Positions 20,932 to 29,529 of a DNA stretch of 64,000 nt are shown here, in pieces. How positions within the stretch are numbered: the first letter of the stretch is position 1; each line of letters starts with the position of its first letter. The DNA lies in NCBI RefSeq assembly GCF_008801715.1, contig NZ_VZPG01000001.1, positions 1,054,001 through 1,118,000 of the forward strand, read 5' to 3'. Source of the DNA: Pseudochrobactrum saccharolyticum (GTDB lineage: Bacteria; Pseudomonadota; Alphaproteobacteria; Rhizobiales; Rhizobiaceae). A program made the translations under genes and the position numbers. Below the pieces are notes generated by a model. That model made no database searches. It saw only the letters and a list, made by a program, of their open reading frames with translations, and was not told where the DNA came from.

Positions 20932-21844
20932 AGCCATATCTCCTGCGTGTCCGTGTCTGGATCAGATTGACGATGAGCAGCATCACAAAAGAAATCAGCA
21001 TCATCACCGTGGCCAGCACTGTAGCTGCGGAATAATCGAATTCCTCAAGCTTGATGAAGATCAGCAAAGGTGCAATTTCAGTCGAATAAGGCCGGTTACC
21101 GGCGATAAAAATCACCGAGCCATATTCCCCGACCGCACGGGCAAAGGCCAGCGAAAAGCCGGTCAAAATAGCCGGTTGCAAACCGGGCAAAAGCACACGG
21201 AACACAGTCTGAAAGCGGCTGGCACCCAGCGTTGCCGCCGCTTCTTCCTGTTCACGGCTGATCTCTTCAATCACCGGCTGGATCGTGCGCACCACAAATG
21301 GCAGACCGATAAAAACCAGCGCCACAACGATACCGGCCTGTGTAAAAGCAATACGGATATCCAGCGGCATCAGCCATGCACCGATCCAGCCTTTCGGCGC
21401 ATAAAGCGCTGTCAGCGCAATACCGGCAACCGCGGTGGGCAGCGCGAAGGGCAGATCGACCATCGCATCGACCAGCCTTCTGCCGGGAAAGCGGTAGCGT
21501 ACCAGCACCCATGCAACAATGCCGCCGAAAACCACATTAATCAGCGCGGCCAAAATCGCACTGAAAAAACTGACCTGCAAGGCATGAGCTAATCGGGGAT
21601 CCGTTGCCAGCTGCCAGAAACGTGCCGGCCCCACCCCGACGGCATGGAGCATCAGCACCATCAGCGGGATCAGGATCAGCAGGGACAGATAGGCAACACT
21701 GAAACCCAGCGTCAGGCCAAAACCCGGCAGGATGGACGGCTTGCGCCATGCCTGCCAGAAAGGCGGTTTTTTCCCGCTTTTATGTGGCTGATCCGGCTTC
21801 CCGCCGCCCGTTTTTGTTGTGAGTTCTGCCATAGGTAACACCAT
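20921..21844 (-). CDS. cysT: Sulfate/thiosulfate ABC transporter permease CysT (CysU)
   Basis: The second membrane subunit of the importer, 307 residues with about six helices. The segment [21 protein letters not shown] and the EAA loop [21 protein letters not shown] are characteristic, followed by [16 protein letters not shown]. It starts 12 bases after the sbp stop and overlaps cysW. An alternative ATG at 21832 would give a 303-residue protein; neither start has a clear ribosome binding site, so translational coupling with sbp is likely. The gene order sbp-cysT-cysW-cysA is the standard one. Confidence 0.94.
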   Translation of the reverse strand: MVLPMAELTTKTGGGKPDQPHKSGKKPPFWQAWRKPSILPGFGLTLGFSVAYLSLLILIPLMVLMLHAVGVGPARFWQLATDPRLAHALQVSFFSAILAALINVVFGGIVAWVLVRYRFPGRRLVDAMVDLPFALPTAVAGIALTALYAPKGWIGAWLMPLDIRIAFTQAGIVVALVFIGLPFVVRTIQPVIEEISREQEEAAATLGASRFQTVFRVLLPGLQPAILTGFSLAFARAVGEYGSVIFIAGNRPYSTEIAPLLIFIKLEEFDYSAATVLATVMMLISFVMLLIVNLIQTRTRRRYGYGS

Positions 21845-21856
21845 GAAAGACGGAAC

Positions 21857-22885
21857 TTATTTGACCGGTTTATAAATCTGATCGAATGTGCCGCCATCCC
21901 CGAAATGTGCAGGCTGCGCCTTAACCCAGCCTCCGAATAACGGGTCATCAATCGTGATGAGCTTGACATCCGTCAGCCATTTACGGTCGGCCTCCGGCAC
22001 TAATTCAGGCTTTGACGGCCGGTAGAAGTGTTTGGCTGCAATCTTCTGCCCCTCTTCAGAATAGAGATAGGTCAGGAAGGCTTCCGCCTGTTTGCGGGTA
22101 CCTTTGGTATCGACATTCTTGTCCACCACAGCAACCGGCGGTTCAGCAAGAATGGATTGCGGCGGCACGACAATATCAAAAGAATCCGCTCCGAATTCCG
22201 CAACTGACAGATAGGCTTCGTTTTCCCATGCCAGCAGCACATCACCTAACTGGCGTTGTACAAAACTGGTGGTCGAGCCGCGCGCACCGGTATCCAGAAC
22301 CGGCACATGACGGAACAATTCCGTCATATAGGCTTTGACCTTGGCTTCATCGCCGCCATATTCGCTATGCGCCCATGCCCATGCGGCCAGATAATTCCAG
22401 CGGGCACCGCCGGAGGTTTTCGGGTTAGGTGTAATCACCTCCACCCCGTCCTTAATCAGATCGCCCCAGTCTTTAATGCCCTTTGGATTGCCCTTACGGG
22501 TCAGGAAGACGATGGTTGAGGTGTAAGGCGCGGAATTATTCGGAAATTTCTGCCGCCAGTCCGCATTGATCTTGCCGCTTTTCTCGACAATGGCATCAAT
22601 ATCGCTTTGCAAAGCAAGCGTCACAACATCCGCGGGGATACCGTCAATAACAGAGCGTGCCTGCGCACCGGAGCCGCCATGCGATGTACGCAGGGTTATC
22701 GTCTCACCGGTTTCGGCCTGCCAGTGTTTGGCAAAGGCATCGTTAAATTCTTTATATAATTCCCGCGTCGGATCGTAAGAAACATTCAGCAGGGTCTGGG
22801 CAGCAGGTGCCTGCACAGGGATGGACACCGCAGATACAGCGATCAGCGCAGCAAAGGCGGAAAAAGTATTTCGCATCAGTATCAT
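21857..22885 (-). CDS. sbp: Sulfate-binding periplasmic protein of the sulfate ABC transporter
   Basis: The periplasmic solute receptor that delivers sulfate to CysT-CysW-CysA. It is 342 residues with a signal peptide ending near QAPAAQT. Family blocks are LLNVSYDPTRELYKEFN at the mature N-terminus, TSHGGSGAQARSVIDG, ADVVTLALQSDID and the C-terminal LYSEEGQKIAAKHFYRP. The ATG at 22885 follows a perfect GGAGG with five bases of spacing; a TTG one codon earlier is less likely. It is the first gene of the cys operon, so the operon promoter should lie in the 158 bp upstream; none was assigned. Confidence 0.95.
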   Translation of the reverse strand: MILMRNTFSAFAALIAVSAVSIPVQAPAAQTLLNVSYDPTRELYKEFNDAFAKHWQAETGETITLRTSHGGSGAQARSVIDGIPADVVTLALQSDIDAIVEKSGKINADWRQKFPNNSAPYTSTIVFLTRKGNPKGIKDWGDLIKDGVEVITPNPKTSGGARWNYLAAWAWAHSEYGGDEAKVKAYMTELFRHVPVLDTGARGSTTSFVQRQLGDVLLAWENEAYLSVAEFGADSFDIVVPPQSILAEPPVAVVDKNVDTKGTRKQAEAFLTYLYSEEGQKIAAKHFYRPSKPELVPEADRKWLTDVKLITIDDPLFGGWVKAQPAHFGDGGTFDQIYKPVK

Positions 22886-23046
22886 CAAGGCCTCCGTTTC
22901 ATGTTCAAAAACAAACTAACAGAGCCGGAACGGAGAAGGATGCTACAGGAACCTCAATACTCCGCTCCCACGGAAATAATCTTCCTCAGATGAGCGCATT
23001 GTAAAATAAAAATTCGCCTTTGCCAAAGACAGTTCAGTGTCCCGTA

Positions 23047-23490
23047 TCAAAAAACCATACCCGAACCCATACGGGGACTGCGTAGGCTGCACTTATAGCG
23101 CACCTCATAATAAGGATCGACAACCAGTGTCACATCACGGGTTTCGCAGCGTTTTCCGGTGGATTTCAGATATTCTTCCGCCACATCGCGGAATACTACC
23201 GGCGGCGTGACACCAAGCCCTGTTCCGGTGGAGAAACCTTTGACAAAATTCTGCGTGGCTGTGCCTGCCAGCCCCGGCCCGATCAGCAGACGACTTTCGG
23301 TCTGGTTATCGACAATACGATAATTAACACCGCTTTTTCCGACGAATTCAACCGAAGGCAGCCCCTGATATTTGGCTTGTACATAATTCACACCGGCACA
23401 ACCGGTGAGCACAGCGAGGGCAGCAAGCGCACTGATGCGCATGCCCGCAGGGGTGAATATTTTGCGAAATGTCAAACCAGCCTGTATCAC
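23047..23490 (-). CDS. Putative lipoprotein of unknown function
   Basis: A protein of up to 147 residues not matched to a named family. It has a lipobox, LTGC, at the end of a hydrophobic segment (ALAALAVLTGCAG), so the mature protein would be lipid-anchored at the Cys. The rest is soluble and has three further Cys; two of them (in KRCETRD and RYKCSL) lie near the C-terminus and could form a disulfide. The longer form starts at a GTG. An in-frame ATG at 23442 would give a shorter, more usual lipoprotein signal of 14 residues before Cys. It is divergent from the lysozyme-inhibitor gene. Function unknown. Confidence 0.65.
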   Translation of the reverse strand: MIQAGLTFRKIFTPAGMRISALAALAVLTGCAGVNYVQAKYQGLPSVEFVGKSGVNYRIVDNQTESRLLIGPGLAGTATQNFVKGFSTGTGLGVTPPVVFRDVAEEYLKSTGKRCETRDVTLVVDPYYEVRYKCSLRSPRMGSGMVF

Positions 23491-23688
23491 GCGCTATAAT
23501 GCCTTTTCTGCTGAACTATGCTGTCTCTGCTTTTAAATATCTGACAAATAATCATATTAATGCCAGATACGGTTTTTATTGGACGATCAAAATAAGAATC
23601 TTATTTTAAATTCCGCAAACAGACCTGTTTTTCTGTCCGCAGGTTCCCTGCCTTCTCTGTAAGTGCTGTAAACGAAAAGGATAAACTG

Positions 23689-24078
23689 ATGCTGAAAGCA
23701 ATCATCCCATCACTCTCTGCCGGTCTTTTACTTTGCGGTTTTGCAGGCAGTGTTGCCGCGCAGGAAGCTGACGAGATGCAGGCGCTTACCAAAGTGACCT
23801 ATATATGCGAGCGGAATGTTGAGCTGGATGTTGTCTATATCAATGGTCTGAAAAATGATGAATCAGCAGCTGTTCTTTACACGGAAGGTAAGCTGGTGCC
23901 GATGCGTATCTGGCCAGCGGCTTCAGGCGCACGTTATATCGCTCTTGATGAACAGGACAGCTATCGCTGGCATACAAAAGGCGATGAAGGCATTCTGTCG
24001 TTTCTTGAAGCTGATGACAGCGCCAAAGAGCAGACATTGTTCAGCAATTGTGTAAACAAGGATAAAGCTGCACAGTAA
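23689..24078 (+). CDS. MliC/PliC-type lysozyme inhibitor family protein
   Basis: A small exported protein of 129 residues. A signal peptide ends at VAAQE. The mature part has the MliC fold signature: TYICERNVELDVVYING, then a strand with SAAVLYTEGKLVPM, then the key loop PAASGARYIALDEQDSYRWHTKGDE. In the family the Ser and Lys/Arg of the SASGARY loop insert into the active site of C-type lysozyme. Here the block reads AASGARY, close to the consensus. A Cys near the N-terminus and one near the C-terminus (SNCVNK) probably form the conserved disulfide. It has no lipobox, so it is the periplasmic (PliC) kind. AAGGAT precedes the ATG. The role is to protect peptidoglycan against host lysozyme. 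Confidence 0.75.
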   Translation: MLKAIIPSLSAGLLLCGFAGSVAAQEADEMQALTKVTYICERNVELDVVYINGLKNDESAAVLYTEGKLVPMRIWPAASGARYIALDEQDSYRWHTKGDEGILSFLEADDSAKEQTLFSNCVNKDKAAQ

Positions 24079-24201
24079 AATTGAGGCAGGATTTTTCGCT
24101 ACCCTTAAAGCACACAGACTGCTATTTGTGCCGTCAGACAGCAGTCTTTCTGACCTGCTTTGAATTTTATATGATCCGTTCTCTTACAGGAAAGATGTGA
24201 G

Positions 24202-24438
24202 ATGAAACCAGTATTCCTGCAAATCCAGTGCAAACCCGGCACAACCTATGATGTTGCCAAGACGCTCTATGAGCGTGAAATCGCCTCGGAACTTTATTCC
24301 ACCAGCGGCGAATATGATCTTCTCGCAAAGATCTACATTCAGGAAGGTGATGATATCGGCAAATTTATCAATGATAATGTTCATGATATCCCGCATATCA
24401 TCCGCTCGCTGACAACGCTGACTTTCAAAGCATTCTGA
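24202..24438 (+). CDS. Stand-alone Lrp/AsnC effector-binding (RAM) domain protein
   Basis: 78 residues that correspond to just the ligand-binding half of Lrp/AsnC regulators, without the helix-turn-helix. It opens FLQIQCKPGTTYDVAKTLY and continues with the typical SGEYDLLAKIYIQEGDDIGKFI, then IRSLTTLTFKAF. Such proteins form ring-like oligomers and bind amino acids, and may modulate full-length Lrp proteins or enzymes. It sits directly upstream of ilvD, in the same direction but separated by a terminator, so a link to branched-chain amino acid sensing is attractive but unproven. A GGAAAG ribosome binding site precedes the ATG. Confidence 0.85.
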   Translation: MKPVFLQIQCKPGTTYDVAKTLYEREIASELYSTSGEYDLLAKIYIQEGDDIGKFINDNVHDIPHIIRSLTTLTFKAF

Positions 24439-24472
24439 GTTCAGTCACAGAAACGCCGGTAATATCGACGAT

Positions 24473-24508
24473 AAAGCATTGCCCGTCTCAAACGGGCGAT
24501 GCTTTTTT
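24473..24508 (+). terminator. Intrinsic terminator after the RAM-domain gene
   Basis: A two-part stem (24473-24486 with 24492-24505, one T-G wobble) with a 5-nt loop is followed by a T-run. It separates the RAM-domain gene from ilvD. Confidence 0.82.
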
Positions 24509-24670
24509 ATTTTGCGCTGCTGCACGCGAAGAATTTTGCATGTGAGGCAATTTGTACTTTGCACCGTACGCTCGGGTACTGTAAGACATATCTGAAAAGA
24601 TAACACTGCATTTCTGCAACTTCTGCAAACAGGAGTTTCGCAGCGCTGTAATGCATAAGGGAATAAGATC

Positions 24671-26515
24671 ATGCCAGCCTATCGCTCAAGAACTTCCACC
24701 CACGGCCGCAATATGGCGGGTGCGCGCGGCCTCTGGCGCGCCACAGGCATGAAAGACGGTGATTTTGGCAAGCCGATTATCGCTGTGGTCAACTCCTTTA
24801 CCCAGTTTGTGCCGGGTCACGTGCATCTGAAAGATCTCGGCCAGATGGTTGCCCGCGAAATCGAAAAAGCAGGCGGCGTTGCCAAAGAATTCAACACGAT
24901 CGCGGTCGATGACGGTATCGCCATGGGTCATGATGGTATGCTCTATTCGCTGCCATCACGCGAAATCATCGCCGACTCGGTTGAATATATGGTCAATGCC
25001 CATTGCGCCGATGCGATGGTGTGTATTTCCAACTGTGACAAGATCACACCGGGTATGCTGATGGCCGCATTGCGCCTCAATATTCCGGTCGTGTTTGTTT
25101 CCGGCGGCCCGATGGAAGCCGGTAAAGTTGTCTGGAATGACAAGGTCAAGAAGCTCGATCTGGTTGATGCCATGGTCGCAGCCGCTGACGACAAATATAC
25201 TGACGAAGAAGTTGACGCAATTGAGCGCTCCGCCTGCCCGACCTGCGGCTCCTGCTCCGGTATGTTCACCGCCAACTCCATGAACTGTCTGACCGAAGCG
25301 CTTGGTCTGTCGCTGCCGGGCAACGGCTCGACCCTTGCCACCCATGCGGCACGTAAAGAGCTGTTTCTTGAAGCCGGTCGTCTGGTTGTTGACCTCTGCA
25401 AGCGTTATTATGAAAGCAATGATGAGAGCGTGTTGCCACGCGCAGTTGCCAGCTTTGCAGCTTTTGAAAATGCAATGACACTGGATATCGCCATGGGCGG
25501 CTCCACCAATACCGTACTGCATTTGCTGGCGGCAGCACACGAAGCGGAAATGGATTTCACCATGTCCGATATTGATCGCCTGTCCCGCAAAGTACCGGTG
25601 CTGTGTAAAGTTGCACCGGCCGTGCCGGATGTGCATATGGAAGACGTGCATCGCGCCGGTGGTATTATGGGTATTCTCGGTGAGCTTGACCGCGCAGGCC
25701 TGCTCAATACCGATGTCGGCTCGGTACATTCCGGCACATTGAAAAATGCACTGGAAAAATGGGATATCAAACGTTCATCCGATGAGAGCGTGCACGAGTT
25801 CTTCCGTGCTGCACCGGGTGGTGTTCCGACACAGGTTGCATTCAGCCAGAACCGTTATTTCGATAACACCGACAGCGACCGTGAAAACGGCGTTATCCGC
25901 ACCAAAGAACATGCCTTCTCTCAGGATGGCGGTCTGGCTGTGCTCTACGGCAATCTGGCGGAAGACGGGTGTATCGTTAAAACCGCCGGTGTGGATGACA
26001 GTATCCTGACCTTCTCCGGCCCTGCGCGTATTTTTGAAAGTCAGGACAGTGCGGTTCTTGGCATTCTCAACGGCAAGATCAAAGAAGGCGATATTGTTCT
26101 GATCCGCTATGAAGGCCCGCGCGGCGGTCCGGGCATGCAGGAAATGCTCTATCCGACCAGCTATCTGAAGTCGAAAGGTCTGGGCAAGGCTTGCGCGCTG
26201 ATTACTGACGGCCGTTTCTCCGGTGGTTCTTCCGGTCTTTCCATCGGTCACGTTTCGCCGGAAGCCGCTGAAGGCGGCCTGATCGGTCTGGTTGAAGAAG
26301 GCGATCTGATCGAGATCGACATTCCGAACCGCAAAATTCATCTGGCTGTTGATGATGCTGTACTGGCAAAACGCAGTGCAGAGATGGAAGCCAAAGGCAT
26401 TGCCGCATGGAAGCCGACAGAAGTGCGCAAGCGCAAAGTCACCACGGCTCTTCGTGCCTATGCAGCCATGGCCACCAGCGCTGCCAAAGGTGCGGTGAGA
26501 CACGTACCTGAGTAA
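24671..26515 (+). CDS. ilvD: Dihydroxy-acid dehydratase
   Basis: Catalyses dehydration of 2,3-dihydroxy-3-methylbutanoate (and the isoleucine precursor) in valine, leucine and isoleucine synthesis. The 614-residue length matches the long IlvD form. The iron-sulfur Cys lie in [12 protein letters not shown] and [19 protein letters not shown]. The C-terminal [20 protein letters not shown] block is the second family signature. The cytoplasmic enzyme stands alone, with a GGGA-type ribosome binding site seven bases before the ATG. No leader peptide rich in branched-chain residues was seen upstream. Confidence 0.97.
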   Translation: MPAYRSRTSTHGRNMAGARGLWRATGMKDGDFGKPIIAVVNSFTQFVPGHVHLKDLGQMVAREIEKAGGVAKEFNTIAVDDGIAMGHDGMLYSLPSREIIADSVEYMVNAHCADAMVCISNCDKITPGMLMAALRLNIPVVFVSGGPMEAGKVVWNDKVKKLDLVDAMVAAADDKYTDEEVDAIERSACPTCGSCSGMFTANSMNCLTEALGLSLPGNGSTLATHAARKELFLEAGRLVVDLCKRYYESNDESVLPRAVASFAAFENAMTLDIAMGGSTNTVLHLLAAAHEAEMDFTMSDIDRLSRKVPVLCKVAPAVPDVHMEDVHRAGGIMGILGELDRAGLLNTDVGSVHSGTLKNALEKWDIKRSSDESVHEFFRAAPGGVPTQVAFSQNRYFDNTDSDRENGVIRTKEHAFSQDGGLAVLYGNLAEDGCIVKTAGVDDSILTFSGPARIFESQDSAVLGILNGKIKEGDIVLIRYEGPRGGPGMQEMLYPTSYLKSKGLGKACALITDGRFSGGSSGLSIGHVSPEAAEGGLIGLVEEGDLIEIDIPNRKIHLAVDDAVLAKRSAEMEAKGIAAWKPTEVRKRKVTTALRAYAAMATSAAKGAVRHVPE

Positions 26516-26529
26516 TTCAAACCATACTG

Positions 26530-26554
26530 AAAAGGCCCCTCCACGGGGCCTTTT
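26530..26554. terminator. Bidirectional intrinsic terminator
   Basis: A perfect 10-bp stem (26530-26539 with 26545-26554) with a 5-nt loop lies between convergent ilvD and the class IV aminotransferase. Confidence 0.85.
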
Positions 26555-26559
26555 CAACA

Positions 26560-27375
26560 TTAAAGCGAATAAGCTGGCTCGGCTTCATAAGCTTTATGAA
26601 GCAAATTTATAAATGATCTCGCTTCGGGAATAAGGGTTGATGCAATAGCTTTTACCGGCATTGCCGGTGTCCATGAATTCATAACCGCCGCTCCTTTTAT
26701 CTCAGAAAGCCGCGCAATGGTTATTTCTTCATGGCGTTGAGGAACCCCAAGGCGTTCCAATTGTCGCCGGACAATGCCCATCATTGTCCCCGTCAACATT
26801 TCAGCTATTGGCCAAATAACCGTTTCACCATCCCAAAAAACAATATTCCAGATTGTTGCCTCACTCAGCCGACCCTGCCTGTCGACAAATACCGCATCGT
26901 CAAACCCTTGCCTGATAGCCTCATGTAAATAGAAGGTTTTACCGGCCTCCCCCACATGTTTTATATTTGCAAGAGGTCTTTCGTGAGCAACCGCACTTAA
27001 TCGTAAAGGCCCTTGCGGACCATCAGATGGCAATGCTGTGCGCACCAGCACAGCAGGCTCTACGTCCATACTCTGCGCCGTAAATTCACCATGACGGGAA
27101 AACACCGTCACCATAAGCGACTGATCCTCCGGTCCGGCATTGATTGCAGTTTTGATATAAGATTTCAGCACTTCATCAGATAATGCTCTGCCATAAAAAG
27201 CAGCCGATGCAGCTTGCAAGCGAGCCAGATGAAGATCCAACCCCTTCACTTTGCGGTTGCGCACCTGCATAGCAGTAAAATGCGCAAACCCGGAAAAAGC
27301 CAATGGAATGAGCTCTTCTTTTGTTGCAGCAAGGCCATTAATCTGAGCCTGAAATTGTTCAGTTCCTGATGACAT
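26560..27375 (-). CDS. Class IV PLP-dependent aminotransferase family protein
   Basis: A fold-type IV PLP enzyme (the branched-chain aminotransferase, D-amino acid aminotransferase and aminodeoxychorismate lyase superfamily) of 271 residues. The Lys in LANIKHVGEAGK is the likely PLP-binding residue, and SEATIWNIVFWDGE is the conserved E-x-T-x-x-N-(I/V)-F block. LTGTMMGIVRRQLERLG carries the phosphate-binding Thr region. The start at 27375 follows AGGAGC; a longer in-frame extension would run through the promoter and MerR operator and is rejected. It is divergent from a MerR regulator, with the operator in its own promoter, so it is the probable target of that regulator. The substrate is not known. 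Confidence 0.82.
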   Translation of the reverse strand: MSSGTEQFQAQINGLAATKEELIPLAFSGFAHFTAMQVRNRKVKGLDLHLARLQAASAAFYGRALSDEVLKSYIKTAINAGPEDQSLMVTVFSRHGEFTAQSMDVEPAVLVRTALPSDGPQGPLRLSAVAHERPLANIKHVGEAGKTFYLHEAIRQGFDDAVFVDRQGRLSEATIWNIVFWDGETVIWPIAEMLTGTMMGIVRRQLERLGVPQRHEEITIARLSEIKGAAVMNSWTPAMPVKAIASTLIPEARSFINLLHKAYEAEPAYSL

Positions 27376-27414
27376 TCTATTGCTCCTGAATGATTTCAAT
27401 GAAGGAGCAAATGC

Positions 27415-27445
27415 TTTACAGTCTGACAGCACTGTCAGAGTCAAG
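27415..27445 (-). promoter_or_regulatory. MerR-type promoter/operator with 19-bp spacer and perfect dyad
   Basis: On the minus strand TTGACT (27445-27440) and TGTAAA (27420-27415) are separated by 19 bp, the elongated spacing characteristic of MerR-activated promoters. The spacer holds a perfect 8-bp inverted repeat, tctgacag-ca-ctgtcaga (27422-27439). It faces the aminotransferase gene and lies 15 bp before the MerR start, so it can serve both activation and autoregulation. Confidence 0.78.
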
Positions 27446-27453
27446 GACATTCA

Positions 27454-27807
27454 ATGAAAATCGGAGAACTATCAAAGCGGACAAATGTCACCATACGCAT
27501 GCTTCGATATTATGAAGCTGAAGGGCTGCTGACACCTCAGCGCTCAACAAGTGGTCATCGGGATTATGATAGTAATGCGGTTCGTACTGTGAAGCGGATC
27601 AAACTGCTTGGCGCTGCCGGCATGACACTAACGACTATCCGGCAATTTCTTCCATGTATAAGAGGAGAAAACCCCGTATTTGAGCCTTGCGATGAACTGC
27701 GAAAGACCCTGCATGAACAGATTCAGCTGGTCGACCAAAAGGCAGCCAAACTAACCAAAAGCAAGAACATGCTGGAGAGCTTTTTACAGGAAATCGACAG
27801 CAACTAA
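27454..27807 (+). CDS. MerR family transcriptional regulator
   Basis: A 117-residue regulator. The N-terminal winged helix MKIGELSKRTNVTIRMLRYY is a textbook MerR start, followed by EGLLTPQRSTSGHRDY and the KRIKLLGAAGMTLTTIRQFL helix. The C-terminal part is a dimerisation coiled coil of about 45 residues. Two Cys, in LPCIRG and EPCDEL, are 16 residues apart and could bind a metal or respond to redox, but they do not match the CueR, ZntR or SoxR patterns I know. AAGGA precedes the ATG. It probably controls the divergent aminotransferase through the dyad at 27422-27439. Confidence 0.88.
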   Translation: MKIGELSKRTNVTIRMLRYYEAEGLLTPQRSTSGHRDYDSNAVRTVKRIKLLGAAGMTLTTIRQFLPCIRGENPVFEPCDELRKTLHEQIQLVDQKAAKLTKSKNMLESFLQEIDSN

Positions 27808-27857
27808 AATTTACAACTGCACCGTGGCAAGTGCAGTGTAATCGCATTCTTCAGACA

Positions 27858-28475
27858 TCAACCCTTATCTGATAAAGCTTTCTCAACCTCCGGCATGAAT
27901 TGTTTGATCAGACTTTCTGTGCTCAAAGGCCCGACGAATTTATAAACAATCTTGCCTTCGCGGTTGACGATGAAGGTTTCCGGCACGCCGTAAACACCCC
28001 ATTCAATACCGGCGCGGCCGGAGCGGTCTGTGCCGACGACATTGTAAGGATTGCCGAGGCTGTTCAGAAAGGCCAGTGCATTTTCCGGCGCGTCTTTATA
28101 GTTCAGACCTACCACTTTAATGCGCTTATCCTGCCCCAGCTTCATAATCTGCGGATGCTCATCACGACACGGCACACACCACGATGCCCAGATATTGACC
28201 AGCGTCACCTGCCCCTTCAGATCAGCGCCTTTCAAGCCCGGCACCAGCGTTCCGTCAGCCAGCCGTAATCCTTCCAGCGGCGGCAGATCGGTCAGCGGTG
28301 CATCGCGCCCGATCAAAGCTGAGGGAATTTCCTGCATATTTTTTCCGCTCAGCAACTGCCATGTAAAAATACCGGCAAGTGCTGCAAAAATAAGCAGCGG
28401 CAGAAGCGCCACCACAACGCGTTTTTTATTCTGCGGAGCATCCGTTCCGCCAGATGTCTTCACCGGATCAGTCAT
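27858..28475 (-). CDS. ccmG: Thiol:disulfide interchange protein CcmG (DsbE)
   Basis: A periplasmic thioredoxin-like protein, anchored by one N-terminal helix (about 20-42), that keeps apocytochrome c haem-site cysteines reduced. The active site WCVPC has Cys100 and Cys103. GVPETFIVNREGKIVYKF is the conserved cis-proline region (VP of GVPE). It is 205 residues. The ATG at 28475 lies two bases after the ccmD stop; an upstream TTG would overlap ccmD. It is the last gene of the ccmA-B-C-D-G block. Confidence 0.94.
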   Translation of the reverse strand: MTDPVKTSGGTDAPQNKKRVVVALLPLLIFAALAGIFTWQLLSGKNMQEIPSALIGRDAPLTDLPPLEGLRLADGTLVPGLKGADLKGQVTLVNIWASWCVPCRDEHPQIMKLGQDKRIKVVGLNYKDAPENALAFLNSLGNPYNVVGTDRSGRAGIEWGVYGVPETFIVNREGKIVYKFVGPLSTESLIKQFMPEVEKALSDKG

Positions 28476-28477
28476 TA

Positions 28478-28636
28478 TCAATCAGCCTTTTGCGAGCGGC
28501 GGCGAATGCCCTGTTTCTCAAGTCGTGCAAGCTCTGCCCGCAAACGTGTCTGGGTCAGCAATATCCATGCAACAATTGCCACAATCACCGTGGCAGAAAC
28601 ACCGTAGGAAATAAGAACATAGCTCAGATGGGTCAT
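28478..28636 (-). CDS. ccmD: Haem exporter protein CcmD
   Basis: A 52-residue single-helix membrane protein. It starts MTHLSYVLISYGVSATVIV and ends with a basic, coiled tail (TRLRAELARLEKQG...RRRSQ), which is the usual CcmD layout: N-terminal in the periplasm, one helix and a charged cytoplasmic tail. Its ATG overlaps the ccmC stop as ATGA, and its TGA is two bases before the ccmG ATG. CcmD helps release holo-CcmE from the CcmABC complex. It is too small for many gene finders, but position and sequence make the call firm. Confidence 0.9.
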   Translation of the reverse strand: MTHLSYVLISYGVSATVIVAIVAWILLTQTRLRAELARLEKQGIRRRSQKAD

Positions 28637-29448
28637 GCCGCTTCTCCTGCCGGTTTACGGTTTTCGCGCTCGGCATTGCGGGCTGCGATCTTGCGCATTG
28701 CCGCAATGCGGCGGCTGAAAATCTCGTTACGCATCGCCATCAGATGCAGCGTGAAAAACAGCATGGTCATCGCCAGTGCCATTACCAGCAGCGGATAAAG
28801 CATACTCGGCGGCATGGCTGGCCCTTCCATACGCAGAACGGAAGCAGGTTGATGCAATGTGTTCCACCAGTCGACCGAGAATTTGATGATCGGAATATTG
28901 ATAAAACCAACCAGTGTCAGGACAGCGGCAGCTCGCGCAGCTTTTGCCTGATCGTCCATGGCGCGGGTCAGCGCGATGATGCCGAGATACATCAGAAACA
29001 GAATGAAAACTGAGGTCAGGCGTGCATCCCACACCCACCATGTGCCCCACATTGGCTTACCCCACAGTGAACCGGTAACCAGCGCCAATGCGGTAAACAT
29101 CGCGCCGAGCGGCGCAGCAGCTTTGGCCGAGACATCAGCCAGCGGATGTCGCCAGACCAGCGTGCCGAGTGCTGCAATGGTCATCACCGTATAACACATC
29201 ATCGACAACCATGCGAAAGGCACATGGATGAACATGATCTTCACGGTCAGCCCCTGCTGATAATCTTCCGGTGCGAACCACACCATATAAAGACCCGCAA
29301 GCAATAACAGCACAGTCAGCGCCGACAGCCATGGCAGGATTGTACTGCTCAGGCTCAAAAAGCGTGTCGGATTAGCCAGATCAAGCAGCGCCTGAAAGCG
29401 GCGCGGTGCATCTTTGGATAAGGCTTTATCAGTTGATCGTTCAGTCAT
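28633..29448 (-). CDS. ccmC: Haem export/handling protein CcmC
   Basis: A six-helix inner-membrane protein of 271 residues that loads haem onto the chaperone CcmE. The tryptophan-rich haem-handling loop is present as WGTWWVWDARLTS, along with the conserved His in FIHVPFAWLS and in NTLHQPAS. The C-terminus is extended by a basic, Arg/Ala-rich tail. It overlaps ccmD by four bases and lies 81 bases downstream of ccmB. Confidence 0.95.
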   Translation of the reverse strand: MTERSTDKALSKDAPRRFQALLDLANPTRFLSLSSTILPWLSALTVLLLLAGLYMVWFAPEDYQQGLTVKIMFIHVPFAWLSMMCYTVMTIAALGTLVWRHPLADVSAKAAAPLGAMFTALALVTGSLWGKPMWGTWWVWDARLTSVFILFLMYLGIIALTRAMDDQAKAARAAAVLTLVGFINIPIIKFSVDWWNTLHQPASVLRMEGPAMPPSMLYPLLVMALAMTMLFFTLHLMAMRNEIFSRRIAAMRKIAARNAERENRKPAGEAA

Positions 29449-29529
29449 AGATACCCGGATATATTTGTAAGCTTAAGCTATCCTTAGAGAAACCTCGCAA
29501 GAGGCAGCACTCTTATTCAGAATATGGGT

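Noticed and set aside
24956-26560. Two long minus-strand ORFs opposite ilvD
   Set aside because: Both are shadows of the clear ilvD gene, with no domain features.
27376-27450. N-terminal extension of the class IV aminotransferase
   Set aside because: It would run through the MerR promoter; AGGAGC before the ATG at 27375 marks the real start.
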